A stretch of 55,037 nt of DNA from Candidatus Mediterraneibacter merdipullorum (GCA_019117125.1 DXAL01000010.1:1-55037); one strand, 5' to 3'. Positions 9,604-19,822 are shown, numbered from the stretch's first letter. Program-made: numbers and translations. The notes: a model not told the origin generated them from the letters alone.

Positions 9604-9814
9604 ATCTGTTTCTCCTTCATCTTATCACATCTGGTACAAATAAAAAAGCGGAATTCTTCCTGATGAACACCATTTCAGACTGTCCGGACAGTTGAAAAGC
9701 ACCCTCGGCGGACCTGCCTTGGATGCTTCCAAAGATATCATGCTATATCGCTTTCTGCAAGGAGAAAAATGCACAAAAACCAGTTATCAACAAACTTACA
9801 TACCTTTTAAAAAG

Positions 9815-10165
9815 TTATTCCCCTTCTGTGGAATCTTCATCTATTTCTTCCCCCAGATAAAACACGCGGAAAAACAGCTCCAGTGATTCAAACAGCTCTC
9901 TTTTCGTCTGCTGAAGTTCTTTCACCTTCAGTACGCTTCCGATTTCATCAAAGGCGAAATCATCCTCATTGTGGTCTACCCGAAGTTCCAGATTTCCTTC
10001 TCCATCGAACAGGAGCATGAGCACGCCTCCTACGTCAGCCGTATACAATACGCACATAATCTGCAGTTCCTGACGCACGCTTTCCGGAAGCGATTCAAAT
10101 TCCGGATTCAGATAAAATTTTTCTTCATAAGCGCTTGCCGCACACAATACGATTTCTTCGTTCAT
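9815..10165 (-). CDS. Small acidic protein of unknown function (DUF6145-like)
   Basis: A 116-aa acidic protein. The start ATG 10165 follows GAAGGGAGAACAGG, 14 bases after the biotin ligase stop, so the two are co-transcribed. Visible features: 'CAASAYEEKFYLNPEFESLPESVRQEL', an alternating beta stretch 'GGVLMLLFDGEGNLELRV', a helix 'ELQQTKRELFESLELFFRVFYLG', and an acidic tail. I recall a Lachnospiraceae-specific family (probably DUF6145) with this opening, but the number is from memory. No function is known. The longer open frame upstream is only overlap with the ligase gene. Confidence 0.75.
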   Translation of the reverse strand: MNEEIVLCAASAYEEKFYLNPEFESLPESVRQELQIMCVLYTADVGGVLMLLFDGEGNLELRVDHNEDDFAFDEIGSVLKVKELQQTKRELFESLELFFRVFYLGEEIDEDSTEGE

Positions 10166-10179
10166 CCTGTTCTCCCTTC

Positions 10180-11004
10180 TCATGCATATCCGCAGATTCC
10201 CCGGACCGACACATCTCCCGCATATATTTTTTCCACAGTGCCGTCCGGCTTCTGCACGACCAGTTCCCCTGTATCTGTGATACCCGACGCATGCGCACGG
10301 TACACTCCGCCCGGCGCATGGATGAGGACGTCCCTGTCCCGGTTTATCAGGACCGCACTGTATCTGTCCAGAAGCCCTGTAAGGTCTTCTGTTTTGAGAA
10401 ATGTCCCGTAATTCTCTTCCAGCCGTTCCAGGACCGCCGCGATGACAGGTGCACGATTCAGGACGCGCCCGCATTCCATCCGGAGCGATGTGGCTGTCTC
10501 CGCCAGTTCTCCTGGAAACTCCGGCGTATTTACATTAATGCCAATGCCTGTTATAACACAGGCAGCCTGACCGGACCGTGCACTCATCTCCGTAAGGATG
10601 CCTGCAAGTTTCTTCCCGTTCAGGATGATATCATTTGGCCATTTAATCATGGGCATCAGCCCGCCGGTGAACTGCCGGATTCCTTCCGCTGCGCTCAGCG
10701 CTGCCACAAGGGTGAGCATCGAGGTTTTTTCCGGAGCGATATCCGGACGCAGGAGGATGGACATATAAATACTGCTTCCGGCAGGGGATTCCCATGTCCT
10801 TCCCCGGCGTCCTTTTCCTGCCGTCTGCATATCCGCCACTGCAATGGTCCCGTGAGGCGCTCCCTCCCCTGCTGCCCGGCGGAGCATGTGGTTCGTAGAA
10901 TCCGTCATATCCTCATACAAAATCCGCCGCCCGGCCCAGCCGGTCTTCAGATATCTCTCCAATATCTCACGGGATACTCCCCAATCTCCTGCTTCCATCG
11001 CCAT
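10180..11004 (-). CDS. birA: Biotin-[acetyl-CoA carboxylase] ligase without DNA-binding domain
   Basis: A class I biotin protein ligase of about 274 aa. Motifs: 'DMTDSTN', the biotinoyl-AMP loop 'GKGRRGRTWESP', 'KWPNDI', 'KKLAGILTE', 'GIGINVN', and the C-terminal SH3-like cap. The ATG at 11004 is preferred over 11010 because AGGAG lies 6 bases before it. There is no N-terminal helix-turn-helix, and an in-frame stop lies just upstream, so this is the non-regulatory ligase type. It attaches biotin to the carrier lysine of carboxylases using ATP. It has its own promoter at 11083-11111. Confidence 0.95.
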   Translation of the reverse strand: MAMEAGDWGVSREILERYLKTGWAGRRILYEDMTDSTNHMLRRAAGEGAPHGTIAVADMQTAGKGRRGRTWESPAGSSIYMSILLRPDIAPEKTSMLTLVAALSAAEGIRQFTGGLMPMIKWPNDIILNGKKLAGILTEMSARSGQAACVITGIGINVNTPEFPGELAETATSLRMECGRVLNRAPVIAAVLERLEENYGTFLKTEDLTGLLDRYSAVLINRDRDVLIHAPGGVYRAHASGITDTGELVVQKPDGTVEKIYAGDVSVRGICGYA

Positions 11005-11082
11005 CTGCATCTCCTAATCTTCCATCCGGGTGCTCCACTTGTAACCGGAGCAAGACTCACTGCCGAGTCCCGGGCATCTGAT

Positions 11083-11111
11083 ATTTTATCATATATGTGC
11101 TGCAATTTCAA
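11083..11111 (-). promoter_or_regulatory. Sigma-A promoter of birA
   Basis: TTGAAA (11106-11111), a 17-base spacer and TAAAAT (11083-11088) on the minus strand, about 80 bases before the birA start. Confidence 0.65.
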
Positions 11112-11156
11112 AAGAATGACACATTCCGGATTCTGTATGTAACGACATCATCCAAT

Positions 11157-11215
11157 AAAAAAGGGGATGTCCCTCTTCTGTGAAATTGCAAAACCACAGT
11201 TCGGGACACCCTCCT
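11157..11215 (-). terminator. Terminator after ornithine carbamoyltransferase
   Basis: On the minus strand GGGTGTCCC..CTGTG pairs with CACAG..GGGACATCCCC, followed by TTTTTT. It lies about 30 bases after the carbamoyltransferase stop and before the birA promoter. Confidence 0.8.
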
Positions 11216-11241
11216 GAATTGGTATCTGTTCTCTGTATGTC

Positions 11242-12246
11242 TTATTCCGTCTTTTCTTCCATGCCGAGTGTCGCCATCATGACCGCTTTGATCGTATGCA
11301 TCCGGTTCTCCGCCTCGTCAAAGACTTTTGACTGCGAAGACTCGAATACATCGTCCGTCACTTCCATGTCGGTGATGCCGAAACGCTCGCCCATGTCTTT
11401 TCCTATTTTGGTATTCAGGTCGTGGAATGCCGGAAGACAGTGCAGGAAGATGGCGTTTTCCTTTGCGTTTGCCATGACTTCTTTTGTGACTTTGTACGGG
11501 GAAAGTTCACGGATGCGCTTCTCCCACACCTCGTCAGGCTCACCCATGGATACCCATACATCGGTATAAATCACATCTGCGTCCTTTGTACCTGCTTCCA
11601 CATCGCTTGTCAGTGTGACGGTCGCCCCGGATGCTTCCGCATATTTCCGGCACTGTGCCACCAGTTCATCATCCGGGAAGTAATCTTCTGTCGTGCAGGC
11701 AACGAAGTCCAGTCCCAGTTTGGAGCATGCGACCATCAGGGAATTGCCCATGTTATACCGGGCGTCTCCCATGTATACCAGCTTCAGCCCTTTTAATGTG
11801 CCGAAATTCTCGCGTATCGTCAGCATATCTGCAAGCATCTGCGTCGGATGATATTCATTCGTCAGTCCGTTCCATACCGGAACGCCTGCATACTCTGCCA
11901 GCTCCTCTACCAGATCCTGTCCGAAACCGCGGTATTCGATGCCGTCGAACATCCTGCCGAGCACCCGGGCCGTATCTTCGATGCTTTCTTTCTTCCCGAT
12001 CTGAGAGCCTGTCGGTCCCAGATAAGTAGTGCCCATTCCCATGTCATGGGCCGCGACTTCAAACGCGCAGCGCGTTCTCGTGCTGTCCTTCTCGAATATC
12101 AGCGCTACATTTTTCCCGCGCCAGTTGTCAACCGGCACTCCTTTTTTCTTTTTCTCTTTCACTTCTGCGGAGAGGTCGAGCAGATAGGTGATCTCCTCCG
12201 GTGTGAAATCTTTTAATGTCAGAAAATTACGTCCTTTTAAATCCAT
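11242..12246 (-). CDS. argF: Ornithine carbamoyltransferase
   Basis: A 334-aa enzyme. Carbamoyl-phosphate loop STRTR at residues 55-59 (counting from the chosen start), '[10 protein letters not shown]', the ornithine loop near 'DVWVSMGE' and 'HCLPAFHD'. It transfers the carbamoyl group from carbamoyl phosphate to ornithine to give citrulline. The second of two adjacent ATGs is used because it is 7 bases from GGGAG and gives the usual [14 protein letters not shown] opening. It stands alone with its own promoter and terminator. The sequence alone does not separate the biosynthetic ArgF from the catabolic ArcB; no arcA/arcC neighbour is seen. Tandem ARG-box-like sites upstream suggest ArgR control. 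Confidence 0.95.
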   Translation of the reverse strand: MDLKGRNFLTLKDFTPEEITYLLDLSAEVKEKKKKGVPVDNWRGKNVALIFEKDSTRTRCAFEVAAHDMGMGTTYLGPTGSQIGKKESIEDTARVLGRMFDGIEYRGFGQDLVEELAEYAGVPVWNGLTNEYHPTQMLADMLTIRENFGTLKGLKLVYMGDARYNMGNSLMVACSKLGLDFVACTTEDYFPDDELVAQCRKYAEASGATVTLTSDVEAGTKDADVIYTDVWVSMGEPDEVWEKRIRELSPYKVTKEVMANAKENAIFLHCLPAFHDLNTKIGKDMGERFGITDMEVTDDVFESSQSKVFDEAENRMHTIKAVMMATLGMEEKTE

Positions 12247-12269
12247 CATGCATCTCCCGTTTTCTTATG

Positions 12270-12298
12270 ATTATATCGGACCTGTCCGGAATTTTCAA
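12270..12298 (-). promoter_or_regulatory. Sigma-A promoter of argF
   Basis: TTGAAA (12293-12298), 17-base spacer, TATAAT (12270-12275) on the minus strand. The spacer holds an imperfect palindrome (TCCGGAC/GTCCGA). Confidence 0.8.
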
Positions 12299-12350
12299 TC
12301 CGATATCTCTTTTATCTCATTCCTGTTTGGAATTGTTACTGTATGAAGCA

Positions 12351-12384
12351 TGATTTATTATACATAGATTTGAATAAAAATACA
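12351..12384 (-). promoter_or_regulatory. Two tandem ARG-box-like operators upstream of argF
   Basis: Read on the plus strand, TGATTTATTATACA (12351-12364) and TGAATAAAAATACA (12371-12384) each match the general ArgR/AhrC box (TGAAT-4W-ATTCA) with one or two changes. Their centres are 20 bases apart, close to the spacing of paired ARG boxes in known regulons. They lie about 55-90 bases upstream of the argF -35, far for simple repression. Binding is inferred. Confidence 0.5.
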
Positions 12385-12394
12385 ACCCTTTCCA

Positions 12395-13354
12395 TTATCC
12401 TCTTAAGCTGCTCAAAAGCGGGTTTTCTATGAACTCCTGATATGTTATCCCGCTTTCTCCCAATCTGCGGGCATTTTTCACTCCTTTTTTGTGGTCAGCG
12501 TGATAGTCTGAACCGCCGGAGATGATCCGGAGTCTGTCTGTATACTCCTTTCTGACATATGCTTCAATCTCTTCATCCGAATGTTTCCCTGCATAGCTTG
12601 TTTTACTGTATGTATAGCATGCTTCTATTCCATCGAGTCCCGCATCTGTCAATTTTTCTATATATGTTTTCCTGTCTGTCTTTCCGGTTGCCGTTCTGAT
12701 TTCATCGCTGATAAGAAACGGATGCGCCAATATGCAGATGCCGCCGCATCGGTGTATCTCCTGTATTACCCGGACAGGATCCGGTTTCTTTCGCCTGACC
12801 TGAAACCGCTTATCCTCTTTTACCAAAATCTTCGCCTTACTCCAGTCACTGACATATCCCTTTCTCGCCATAAGTTCAAATATCATTTTTTTCTGTATCT
12901 GCTCTTCCTTTACAGGGTTTCCTGCATTTTCAAGGATTTCTTCCCATGTCACCGGCATACCGTTATCCGTCAGCCGGCGGACAAGCTCTTTATATCCGTT
13001 TATCTTAGATGCCACTACGCTTTCTTCTAATTCACGAAAAAAACCGTCATCCCAGTCACAGCCGAAACATACAATATGAACATCTTCCACTTCTGTCTCG
13101 CAGGATATCTCGATTCCCCTCAGAAGAAAAATCCCGTGTTCTGCAGCATAAGCGGATATTTTCACCTTTTGTATGTCTGTCCTGTTTTCTGAAAAGACGG
13201 TAATATTCTCAGGCGGTCTCACATCGTGGTCCGTAACAGCCAGCACTTTCACGCCTGCCTTTTCCGCATTTAATATCAATTCCTGGGGCGTGTCTGAACC
13301 ATCAGACCTTGTCGTATGGCAGTGAAGATCGCACTCATATCGTTTTTCTCTCAT
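12395..13354 (-). CDS. PHP-domain metal-dependent phosphoesterase (TrpH/RNase AM-like)
   Basis: A 319-aa PHP protein. Metal-binding motifs: 'DLHCHTTRSDGSDTP', 'AVTDHD', 'GIEISCE', 'ILAHPF', 'SGGSDYHADHK'. This subgroup (YciV/TrpH) hydrolyses 3',5'-bisphosphorylated nucleotides or trims RNA 5' ends; here it carries an insertion domain between about 130 and 200. Its start overlaps the end of the DeoR gene by 4 bases, so it is the last gene of the nucleoside locus. A role in releasing nucleosides or nucleotides from nucleic acid fragments would fit, but is inferred. Confidence 0.85.
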   Translation of the reverse strand: MREKRYECDLHCHTTRSDGSDTPQELILNAEKAGVKVLAVTDHDVRPPENITVFSENRTDIQKVKISAYAAEHGIFLLRGIEISCETEVEDVHIVCFGCDWDDGFFRELEESVVASKINGYKELVRRLTDNGMPVTWEEILENAGNPVKEEQIQKKMIFELMARKGYVSDWSKAKILVKEDKRFQVRRKKPDPVRVIQEIHRCGGICILAHPFLISDEIRTATGKTDRKTYIEKLTDAGLDGIEACYTYSKTSYAGKHSDEEIEAYVRKEYTDRLRIISGGSDYHADHKKGVKNARRLGESGITYQEFIENPLLSSLRG

Positions 13355-14124
13355 ACTAACTCCAGTGATATACCTTTTTCCTTAATAATGTCCTGCCATT
13401 CTTCAGAGAGCCCGGTATCTGAAATAATACGGTCAAAAACATCGATATCTGCAATAAACCAGGGCTTGATAACCCCGAACTTACTGGAATCTGCAAGCAG
13501 TATCTTCTCCGCTCCGGACCGGATCAGCTCTCTTTTTGTCTCCAGTTCGTAACTGTTCATCCCGGTCACTCCCATGGTGGCATGCACACCGGCTGCAGAT
13601 ACAAACACTTTTGTGGCACGTATCTTCTTCAGCAGCTGTATGCTTTCCTGACATTCAAACAGTGTCGTATCCGGATGATAATATCCTCCGCCAAATATAA
13701 GGGATACATTGGGATTATTCGCAATCTTGTTGACAATATTCAGATTACAGGTAAAGACTGAGATACTCATTTCGGCTCCGATATTATCTGCAAGACATTC
13801 TGTAGTTGAACCGTTATCGATCACAATGCAGTCATCGTCATGTATCAGCGATGCCGCATATCTGCCAATGCGTTCTTTCTCCTTCGCATGAAGCATTGTC
13901 GCTTTTGACAGCAGATATTCTTCAGTCTCTCCTGCATTTCCGCTGTTTAACACGGCGACCCCGGGAATGTCCAATATGATGCCGCTCGCTTTCAGCGTAT
14001 CCAGATCACGGCGTATCGTCATCTCCGATACGTCCAGCATGACTGCCAGTTCTTTTATCGTCGTACTGCTCCTTTTGCTTATAATCTCAACCAACCGGTT
14101 CAGACGTTCTTCCTTTTTTTTCAC
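13351..14124 (-). CDS. DeoR/GlpR-family transcriptional regulator of the nucleoside locus
   Basis: A 257-aa repressor. The start is GTG 14124, chosen because GAGAGG lies 6 bases upstream and the protein then opens VKKKEERLNRLVEII, as usual for the family. The N-terminal winged helix 'STTIKELAVMLDVSEMTIRRDLDTLKASGI' (about 19-48) is followed by a DeoR C-terminal sensor domain ('DDCIVIDNGSTTECLADNI', 'VFVSAAGV', 'LLADSSKFG'). These sensor domains bind phosphorylated sugars; deoxyribose 5-phosphate or ribose 5-phosphate would fit here. A palindrome overlaps its own -10 and the same half-motif occurs at the deoC promoter, suggesting auto- and locus repression. Confidence 0.9.
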   Translation of the reverse strand: MKKKEERLNRLVEIISKRSSTTIKELAVMLDVSEMTIRRDLDTLKASGIILDIPGVAVLNSGNAGETEEYLLSKATMLHAKEKERIGRYAASLIHDDDCIVIDNGSTTECLADNIGAEMSISVFTCNLNIVNKIANNPNVSLIFGGGYYHPDTTLFECQESIQLLKKIRATKVFVSAAGVHATMGVTGMNSYELETKRELIRSGAEKILLADSSKFGVIKPWFIADIDVFDRIISDTGLSEEWQDIIKEKGISLELV

Positions 14125-14194
14125 AATATCCCTCTCGCTCTTACCTGTTCGCACACCTACATTTTCCTGACAGATTCCAACTGTCAGCCGCACC

Positions 14195-14230
14195 GTCCGC
14201 AGGAGCTGTACCTGTAGCATCTCCTGCGGA
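14195..14230 (-). other. Strong hairpin in the deoR leader
   Basis: GTCCGCAGGAG and CTCCTGCGGAC form an 11-bp stem in the leader between tkt and deoR, followed on the minus strand by a second small stem (CTGACAG/CTGTCAG). There is no T-tract. It could slow or partly stop readthrough from tkt into deoR. Confidence 0.5.
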
Positions 14231-14248
14231 CAGCTGCATTTGCTTACT

Positions 14249-14266
14249 GATATAACAAATTATATC
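14249..14266 (-). promoter_or_regulatory. Palindromic operator over the deoR -10 element
   Basis: GATATAACAAATTATATC is a perfect 7+4+7 palindrome. On the minus strand it contains TATAAT (14259-14264) with only a weak -35 (TGTCAA, 18 bases upstream). It shares ATAACAAAT with two sites at the deoC promoter. Autoregulation by the DeoR protein is inferred. Confidence 0.55.
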
Positions 14267-14278
14267 ATAGGTCACGGA

Positions 14279-16261
14279 TTAATTGACATATGTTTTTATT
14301 TTATTTCTGATGTTCTCAGCTGTAAATCCATATTTTTCAAACAGTTTTGCCGCCGGCGCAGAAGCCCCGAATGTATCCATCGTGATATAGCATCCGCCTG
14401 TTCCCACATATCTGCCCCAGGACATACTGCTTCCTGCTTCGACTGCCACACGCTTATGCAGTTCCGCCGGAAGAACGCTGTTTTTATATTCAGCCGGCTG
14501 TTCTTCAAACAGTTCCATACATGGCATGCTCACGACTCTCGCGGAAATGCCGTCTGCTTCCAGCAGCTCTGCAGCTTCCACAGAAATTCCCACTTCAGAC
14601 CCCGTAGCCAATATAACAACATCTGCTTTCTCCTTCTTTTCTTTCCGAAGGATATAGCCTCCTCTTAACGCATCCTTCGACGTATTTTCCAGTACGGGAA
14701 GCGCCTGCCTCGACAGCACCAGCGATACAGGCGTCCGCCTGGAGGTTACTGCGCAGTACCAGGCTGCCTTTGTCTCTACCTCATCTGCCGGACGGAATAC
14801 CCACATATTCGGCATAGACCTGAGCATAGTCAGCTGCTCTACCGGCTCATGTGTTGGTCCGTCCTCACCGACACCGATACTGTCATGCGAGAATATCGCA
14901 ATCTGCGGAATTTCCATGAGAGAGGACAGTCTTAACATTGGTTTCATATAATCTGCAAAGACAAAGAATGTAGCTGCATATGTACGAAGACCTCCATGGA
15001 GCAGCATACCATTCACAACGGCTGTCATTCCGATTTCCCTGACGCCAAAATGAATATTGCGACCTTCCGGACAGTCTGCAGAGTAATCTTTTTCCCCATT
15101 CATGACCGTTTTATTGGAGGGTCCAAGGTCTGCTGAGCCTCCCACCAGGTTTGGAAGCCTGTCCTTAATGTAATTCAGCGCCTTGCCCGAAATATTTCTC
15201 GTAGCATCCGCTTTATTCTCCCGCTTCCAGTACTCTTCGTCATCATACAAAGCAGTCGCCGTATCCTCGTCGAACCACGCCTCCAGTTCTGTCCTGAGCT
15301 CCGGATATTTTTCACTGTAAGAAGCAAACATTTTTTTCCACTTTTCTTCTGCGTCTTTTCCTGCACATGTAAGCTTCCTGTAATGTTCGTAAACTGTTTC
15401 CGGAACAGCAAACGCCTCTTCCAGCGGCCACTCCAGAGTTTTCCTGAGAATTTTCACATTTTCCTCGCCGAGAGGTTCCCCATGTGCACTGGACTTTCCT
15501 TCTTTTGCAGGAACACCATACCCAATTTTTGTAGTAATCTTAATAAATGATGGTCTGGATGTATCATCTTTTGCTTTTTCTATTGCTCTTCCGACCGCCT
15601 CGATGTCATTCCCGTCACGGACAGTAAGTACCTGGAATCCAAATGCCTCAAACCGTTTGGAGACATCTTCCGTAAATGCCAGGTCTGTCCCTCCTTCAAT
15701 CGTGATGGAATTAGAATCATAGAGTACGATGAGCTTTCCAAGCCCCAGCGTTCCAGCCAGGGAAAGTACTTCCGAAGAAATCCCTTCCATCAGGCACCCA
15801 TCTCCGCAGAGGGCGTAAGTATAATGATCAAACACCGGATACCCTTTTCGGTTAAACTTCGCCGCAAGGTGCTGCTCCGCCATAGCCATTCCTACAGCCA
15901 TGCCAAGCCCCGCCCCTAAAGGTCCGGTCGTAGCTTCAACTCCTTTTGTGTGCCGGTATTCCGGATGTCCCGGAGTACGCGAACCCAGCTGCCGGAACTC
16001 TTTCAGGTCTTCGATACTCAGTCCATATCCGAACAGATGAAGCAGGGAATACAGCATAGAAGAACCATGTCCCGCTGAGAGGATAAATCGATCCCTGTTC
16101 ATCCAATCCGGGTCTTCCGGATTGTGCCGCATATGATGCGCCCACAGTTCATACGCAATCGGCGCCGCTCCCAGAGGCAGTCCCGGATGCCCGGATTTTG
16201 CCTTCTGTACTGCGTCTGCCGACAGTATTCTGATTGCATTTACAGCCATTTTATCTGTCAT
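14279..16261 (-). CDS. tkt: Transketolase
   Basis: A full-length 660-aa, thiamine-diphosphate enzyme. '[18 protein letters not shown]' at the N-terminus, the ThDP/Mg motif GDGCLMEG...N, '[12 protein letters not shown]', '[14 protein letters not shown]', and '[20 protein letters not shown]'-like region (here [17 protein letters not shown]). It moves two-carbon units between ketose and aldose phosphates. It starts by a 4-base overlap with the upstream permease, tying it to the nucleoside importer: ribose 5-phosphate from nucleosides can enter glycolysis through it together with the transaldolase-like protein at the head of the locus. Confidence 0.97.
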   Translation of the reverse strand: MTDKMAVNAIRILSADAVQKAKSGHPGLPLGAAPIAYELWAHHMRHNPEDPDWMNRDRFILSAGHGSSMLYSLLHLFGYGLSIEDLKEFRQLGSRTPGHPEYRHTKGVEATTGPLGAGLGMAVGMAMAEQHLAAKFNRKGYPVFDHYTYALCGDGCLMEGISSEVLSLAGTLGLGKLIVLYDSNSITIEGGTDLAFTEDVSKRFEAFGFQVLTVRDGNDIEAVGRAIEKAKDDTSRPSFIKITTKIGYGVPAKEGKSSAHGEPLGEENVKILRKTLEWPLEEAFAVPETVYEHYRKLTCAGKDAEEKWKKMFASYSEKYPELRTELEAWFDEDTATALYDDEEYWKRENKADATRNISGKALNYIKDRLPNLVGGSADLGPSNKTVMNGEKDYSADCPEGRNIHFGVREIGMTAVVNGMLLHGGLRTYAATFFVFADYMKPMLRLSSLMEIPQIAIFSHDSIGVGEDGPTHEPVEQLTMLRSMPNMWVFRPADEVETKAAWYCAVTSRRTPVSLVLSRQALPVLENTSKDALRGGYILRKEKKEKADVVILATGSEVGISVEAAELLEADGISARVVSMPCMELFEEQPAEYKNSVLPAELHKRVAVEAGSSMSWGRYVGTGGCYITMDTFGASAPAAKLFEKYGFTAENIRNKIKTYVN

Positions 16262-17208
16262 GCCAGTTTCTCCTTTTTCTTTTTTACTTTTATCACGCCC
16301 TGTACTTTACGCTTTCTCATATACGAACTGATAGCAAGCGCAACGATTGCCAGGATATACGGGAACATACTGATGATGGACGGCGGTATCGCCATGCCCA
16401 TAAGCTCGATGCGGATACCGATCGCCTCTGCAAATCCGAAAAGCAGAGATACCAGAGAGGCAAAAATCGGATGCGATGCACCAAATACATAGATTGTAAA
16501 TGCCGTAAATCCTCTTCCCTGTATCATGTTTTCCGAGAACTGTGATACGGAAATAATCGAAAGATAAGCTCCGGCTAATCCGGAAAGCGCTCCCGAGAGC
16601 AGTACGACTTTCCATTTCACAAGTTCCGGTTTGATGCCTGCCGTCCTTGCTGCAACATCAGACTCCCCGACAGCACAGATGCCAAGACCGGTTTTTGTCT
16701 TAAAGAGCATAACATAAAGCACGATCATCAGGACAACTGTAAAATAAGTTACAATACTCTGTCCGCTGATACAGTTCAAAACAGGGATATCCCTGATAAC
16801 CGGTATCTCGATCATCTCCAGCTTATTGATATTCTCCGGTGCATACGCGCCCTGTACATCAAACATTGCGCGAAGGAGATAGGACGTGAGCCCGGCTCCA
16901 AGCGTGTTCATGGCAATACTGGCTATGATATTGTTCGCCTTAAACTTTGTCACAAACAGCCCGAATATAGCGCTGTACAGCGCTCCAATCACAAGAGCTC
17001 CCAGCAGACCGACCCAGACGCTTCCACCCGAAAACTGTACACAGGCAACTGCTGCAAATGCACCTACGAGGGCAAATCCTTCCATTGCAATATTAAAAAC
17101 TCCGGCTCTGTCACAAAGAAGTCCGCCAAGCGCCATCAGCATCAGAGGAGTGGCGATTCTTATTGTAGATGCCAGTGTATCTGAAATAACCGCTATATTC
17201 ATGCTCAA
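16258..17208 (-). CDS. nupQ: Nucleoside ABC transporter permease (NupQ/YufQ-type)
   Basis: A 316-aa polytopic permease of the BPD_transp_2/BmpA-linked class, with '[28 protein letters not shown]' near the N-terminus and '[20 protein letters not shown]', both typical of the NupQ/YufQ half. Start and stop overlap neighbours by 4 bases. With the other permease, the ATPase and the BMP lipoprotein it forms a purine/pyrimidine nucleoside importer. Confidence 0.9.
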   Translation of the reverse strand: MSMNIAVISDTLASTIRIATPLMLMALGGLLCDRAGVFNIAMEGFALVGAFAAVACVQFSGGSVWVGLLGALVIGALYSAIFGLFVTKFKANNIIASIAMNTLGAGLTSYLLRAMFDVQGAYAPENINKLEMIEIPVIRDIPVLNCISGQSIVTYFTVVLMIVLYVMLFKTKTGLGICAVGESDVAARTAGIKPELVKWKVVLLSGALSGLAGAYLSIISVSQFSENMIQGRGFTAFTIYVFGASHPIFASLVSLLFGFAEAIGIRIELMGMAIPPSIISMFPYILAIVALAISSYMRKRKVQGVIKVKKKKEKLA

Positions 17209-18293
17209 TTCCCTCCTTTGCCTGTTGATTTCTTCTCAGCCGCCAGTTTCTTTAATCTTGGCAGTACAAACTTCGCTCCGATCATCAGGAAGATAATGCC
17301 TGTTACAATATCCGTAACAGCAGATGGAACTGACGTCAGTCTCTCCATATTGATGCCGCCGTTGTGGATTGCTCCGAAAAACGCACCTGAGAAAAGCACA
17401 CCGATTGGATTGTTATTTGCAAGCAGTGTAACTACGATACCTGTCATTCCGAAATCCGGATTAAATCCGGTCAGCAATCTGTGCTGTACAGCCGTTACTT
17501 CAATAGCGCCCACAATACCGCCTATCATTCCGCTTAATGCCATGACCTGGAATATGGTCTTCTTCGGTTTCATGCCGGCATATCTTGCCAGTGTCGGATT
17601 CGCTCCTACAATTTTAATTTCATGTCCGAATGCCGTCTTATAGAAAACAAACGCGAGGATAATCATCACAATGACAGCGATATAAAATCCCACATTTGCC
17701 GTGGACGGCTGAAAATAAGAAAGCCTTGGAAGCCATGTGTTTTCCGAAAGTATTTCACTTGCATTCAGGTTTGTCCCTTCGGACGGGTCTCTCAATGGTC
17801 CTGTCACAAGATATTCTACGAAGAGCTCCGCCACAAAGTTTAAAAGCAGCGTAGACACAATCTCATTTGTGTTGAGATAGACTTTCATCAATGCAGGTAT
17901 CATCGCAAAAGCAGCTCCTGCAGCCATCGCTGCAAGGAAGATAAATACAAGCGATACTCCCTGGTTCAGGCTCTCCGGCACGAACAGAGCTACCGCAGCC
18001 GCTGCCGAAGCCCCCATATAAATCTGTCCGTCTACACCGAGGTTAAATACTTCTGCTTTATATGTAACGCAGACCGCGAGACCGGAAAGTGCAAGAGGCG
18101 TCATCCAGCGTATCGTCCCGGCGATATCTACCGTGAGACTGTTCCAGATACCTTCCACAATAGCAAACGGCTCGTATCCGGAAACAGCCAGGAATATTGT
18201 GGCAAGGGCAAGGGCGATGATAATCAGTACGATCTGCTTTGCCACAGTTTCCACGGAAGCTATGATTCTGCTGTTGTCTTTTGTCCTCATCAA
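17205..18293 (-). CDS. nupP: Nucleoside ABC transporter permease (NupP/YufP-type)
   Basis: A 362-aa polytopic permease. 'TPLALSGLAVCVTYKAEVFNLGVDGQIYMGA' and 'TNEIVSTLLLNFVAELFVEYL' are characteristic of the larger BMP-system permease. It overlaps the ATPase gene and the next permease by 4 bases each, so all three are translated together. It forms half of the membrane channel. Confidence 0.9.
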   Translation of the reverse strand: MMRTKDNSRIIASVETVAKQIVLIIIALALATIFLAVSGYEPFAIVEGIWNSLTVDIAGTIRWMTPLALSGLAVCVTYKAEVFNLGVDGQIYMGASAAAAVALFVPESLNQGVSLVFIFLAAMAAGAAFAMIPALMKVYLNTNEIVSTLLLNFVAELFVEYLVTGPLRDPSEGTNLNASEILSENTWLPRLSYFQPSTANVGFYIAVIVMIILAFVFYKTAFGHEIKIVGANPTLARYAGMKPKKTIFQVMALSGMIGGIVGAIEVTAVQHRLLTGFNPDFGMTGIVVTLLANNNPIGVLFSGAFFGAIHNGGINMERLTSVPSAVTDIVTGIIFLMIGAKFVLPRLKKLAAEKKSTGKGGN

Positions 18294-19822
18294 TCCTGCC
18301 CTCCTTTCTCTGTCTGCCTCTTAGAGCCTGTCATGTACTCTGCTATCGTTCTCTCATCTGCTTCACCACGTTTGAATTCAGCCATGATCTCACCTTCATA
18401 CATGACAAGGATACGGTCTGAAAGCGACAGTATCTCATCCAGTTCTGCACTTACAAGAAGCACACCCCGACCGGAATCCCTTACTTCTACAATTTTGTGA
18501 TGGATGGACTCTATTGCTCCGATATCTACACCCCGCGTCGGCTGTGCCGCAATGAGAAAATCCGGATTTGCCTCCATCTCTCTTGCAAAAATCACTTTCT
18601 GCATATTTCCGCCGGACAGAGTTCCCAGTTTATATTCGGAATTCGGCGTCTTTACCTCAAAGTCCCTGCATAATTTTTCAGACAGCTCCAGAAGTTTCCT
18701 GCTGTCAAGCACTCCTGCCCGGCAGTAGGGTTTCTGATAATACCGGTTGAGTATCATGTTATCGCGAATGGAGCACTCTTTCGCACTGCCCATTTTCAGC
18801 CTGTCTTCCGGAATATGCGACATTCCCTGCTCTCTTCTTTCCCGTACAGAACATGTCGTCACATCATTCCCTTTAAAGATGATTTCTCCTGCTGTCGGTC
18901 TGAGCATTCCGGATATTGTCTCGATAAGTTCCGTCTGACCGTTGCCCTCGACACCCGCTATTCCGACGATTTCTCCTTTTCTGACATACAGGTCCACCCC
19001 TTTGAGCGCCGGAAGCCCTCTCTGGTTCAACGCACAAAGACCTTTTACTTCCAGCACTTTTTCTCCGGGTGCATAGTCGTTTCTCGGGATATCAAGATTG
19101 ACTTTTCTTCCCACCATCATATCAGAAAGGGAGTCGGTCCGCGCCTCATCAGTACTCAGCGTCCCTGTCACAAGCCCTTTCCTCATGACAACAATTTTGT
19201 CTGTTATCGCCATAACCTCTCTCAGCTTATGGGTAATAAAAATAATTGTAACCCCCTGCTCTTTGAGCTGTCTTAAAACTTCCAGAAGTTTATCGGTCTC
19301 AGTAGGTGTAAGCACCGCAGTCGGCTCGTCCAAAATCAGGATTTTCGCCTCACGGTAAAGTGCTTTGATAATTTCTACTCTCTGCTTTTCGCCAACAGAA
19401 AGCTGATAGATTTTTTCATCCAGATTTACCGGCAGGTCGTATGTCTCCATAATTTTATTTATCTTTTCCTTTGCCGTTTTAATATCTATCAGTCCGTTTT
19501 TGGTAGGTGTATTGCCGAGGATGATATTCTGCAGGACGGTCAGATTCGGCATGAGCATAAAGTGCTGATGCACCATGCCAATTCCGAGTTTGATCGCCAT
19601 ATTCGGCGACTGTATCCGTACTTCCCTGCCGAATAGCTTTATCGTCCCGATATCCGGCTCTGTCATACCATACAGCATATTCATCATCGTAGACTTTCCT
19701 GCGCCATTTTCCCCGATCAGTCCGAGTATCTGACCTTCATCGACAGAAAACGATACATGATCCGTAGCCACAACGCCCGGATAGAATTTTGATATATTTA
19801 ACATTTCTACTGCTGCTGCCAT
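18290..19822 (-). CDS. nupO: Nucleoside ABC transporter ATP-binding protein, double domain (NupO/YufO-type)
   Basis: A 510-aa protein with two fused ABC domains. The first has Walker A GENGAGKST, signature 'LSVGEKQRVEI' and Walker B 'ILILDEPTAVLTP'. The second has the degenerate P-loop 'GVEGNGQTELIE' and signature 'LSGGNMQKVIFARE' with 'AQPTRGVDIGAIE', the usual pattern for nucleoside/sugar double ATPases. It energises import by the two downstream permeases. It starts 12 bases after the nucleoside phosphorylase. Confidence 0.93.
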   Translation of the reverse strand: MAAAVEMLNISKFYPGVVATDHVSFSVDEGQILGLIGENGAGKSTMMNMLYGMTEPDIGTIKLFGREVRIQSPNMAIKLGIGMVHQHFMLMPNLTVLQNIILGNTPTKNGLIDIKTAKEKINKIMETYDLPVNLDEKIYQLSVGEKQRVEIIKALYREAKILILDEPTAVLTPTETDKLLEVLRQLKEQGVTIIFITHKLREVMAITDKIVVMRKGLVTGTLSTDEARTDSLSDMMVGRKVNLDIPRNDYAPGEKVLEVKGLCALNQRGLPALKGVDLYVRKGEIVGIAGVEGNGQTELIETISGMLRPTAGEIIFKGNDVTTCSVRERREQGMSHIPEDRLKMGSAKECSIRDNMILNRYYQKPYCRAGVLDSRKLLELSEKLCRDFEVKTPNSEYKLGTLSGGNMQKVIFAREMEANPDFLIAAQPTRGVDIGAIESIHHKIVEVRDSGRGVLLVSAELDEILSLSDRILVMYEGEIMAEFKRGEADERTIAEYMTGSKRQTEKGGQD

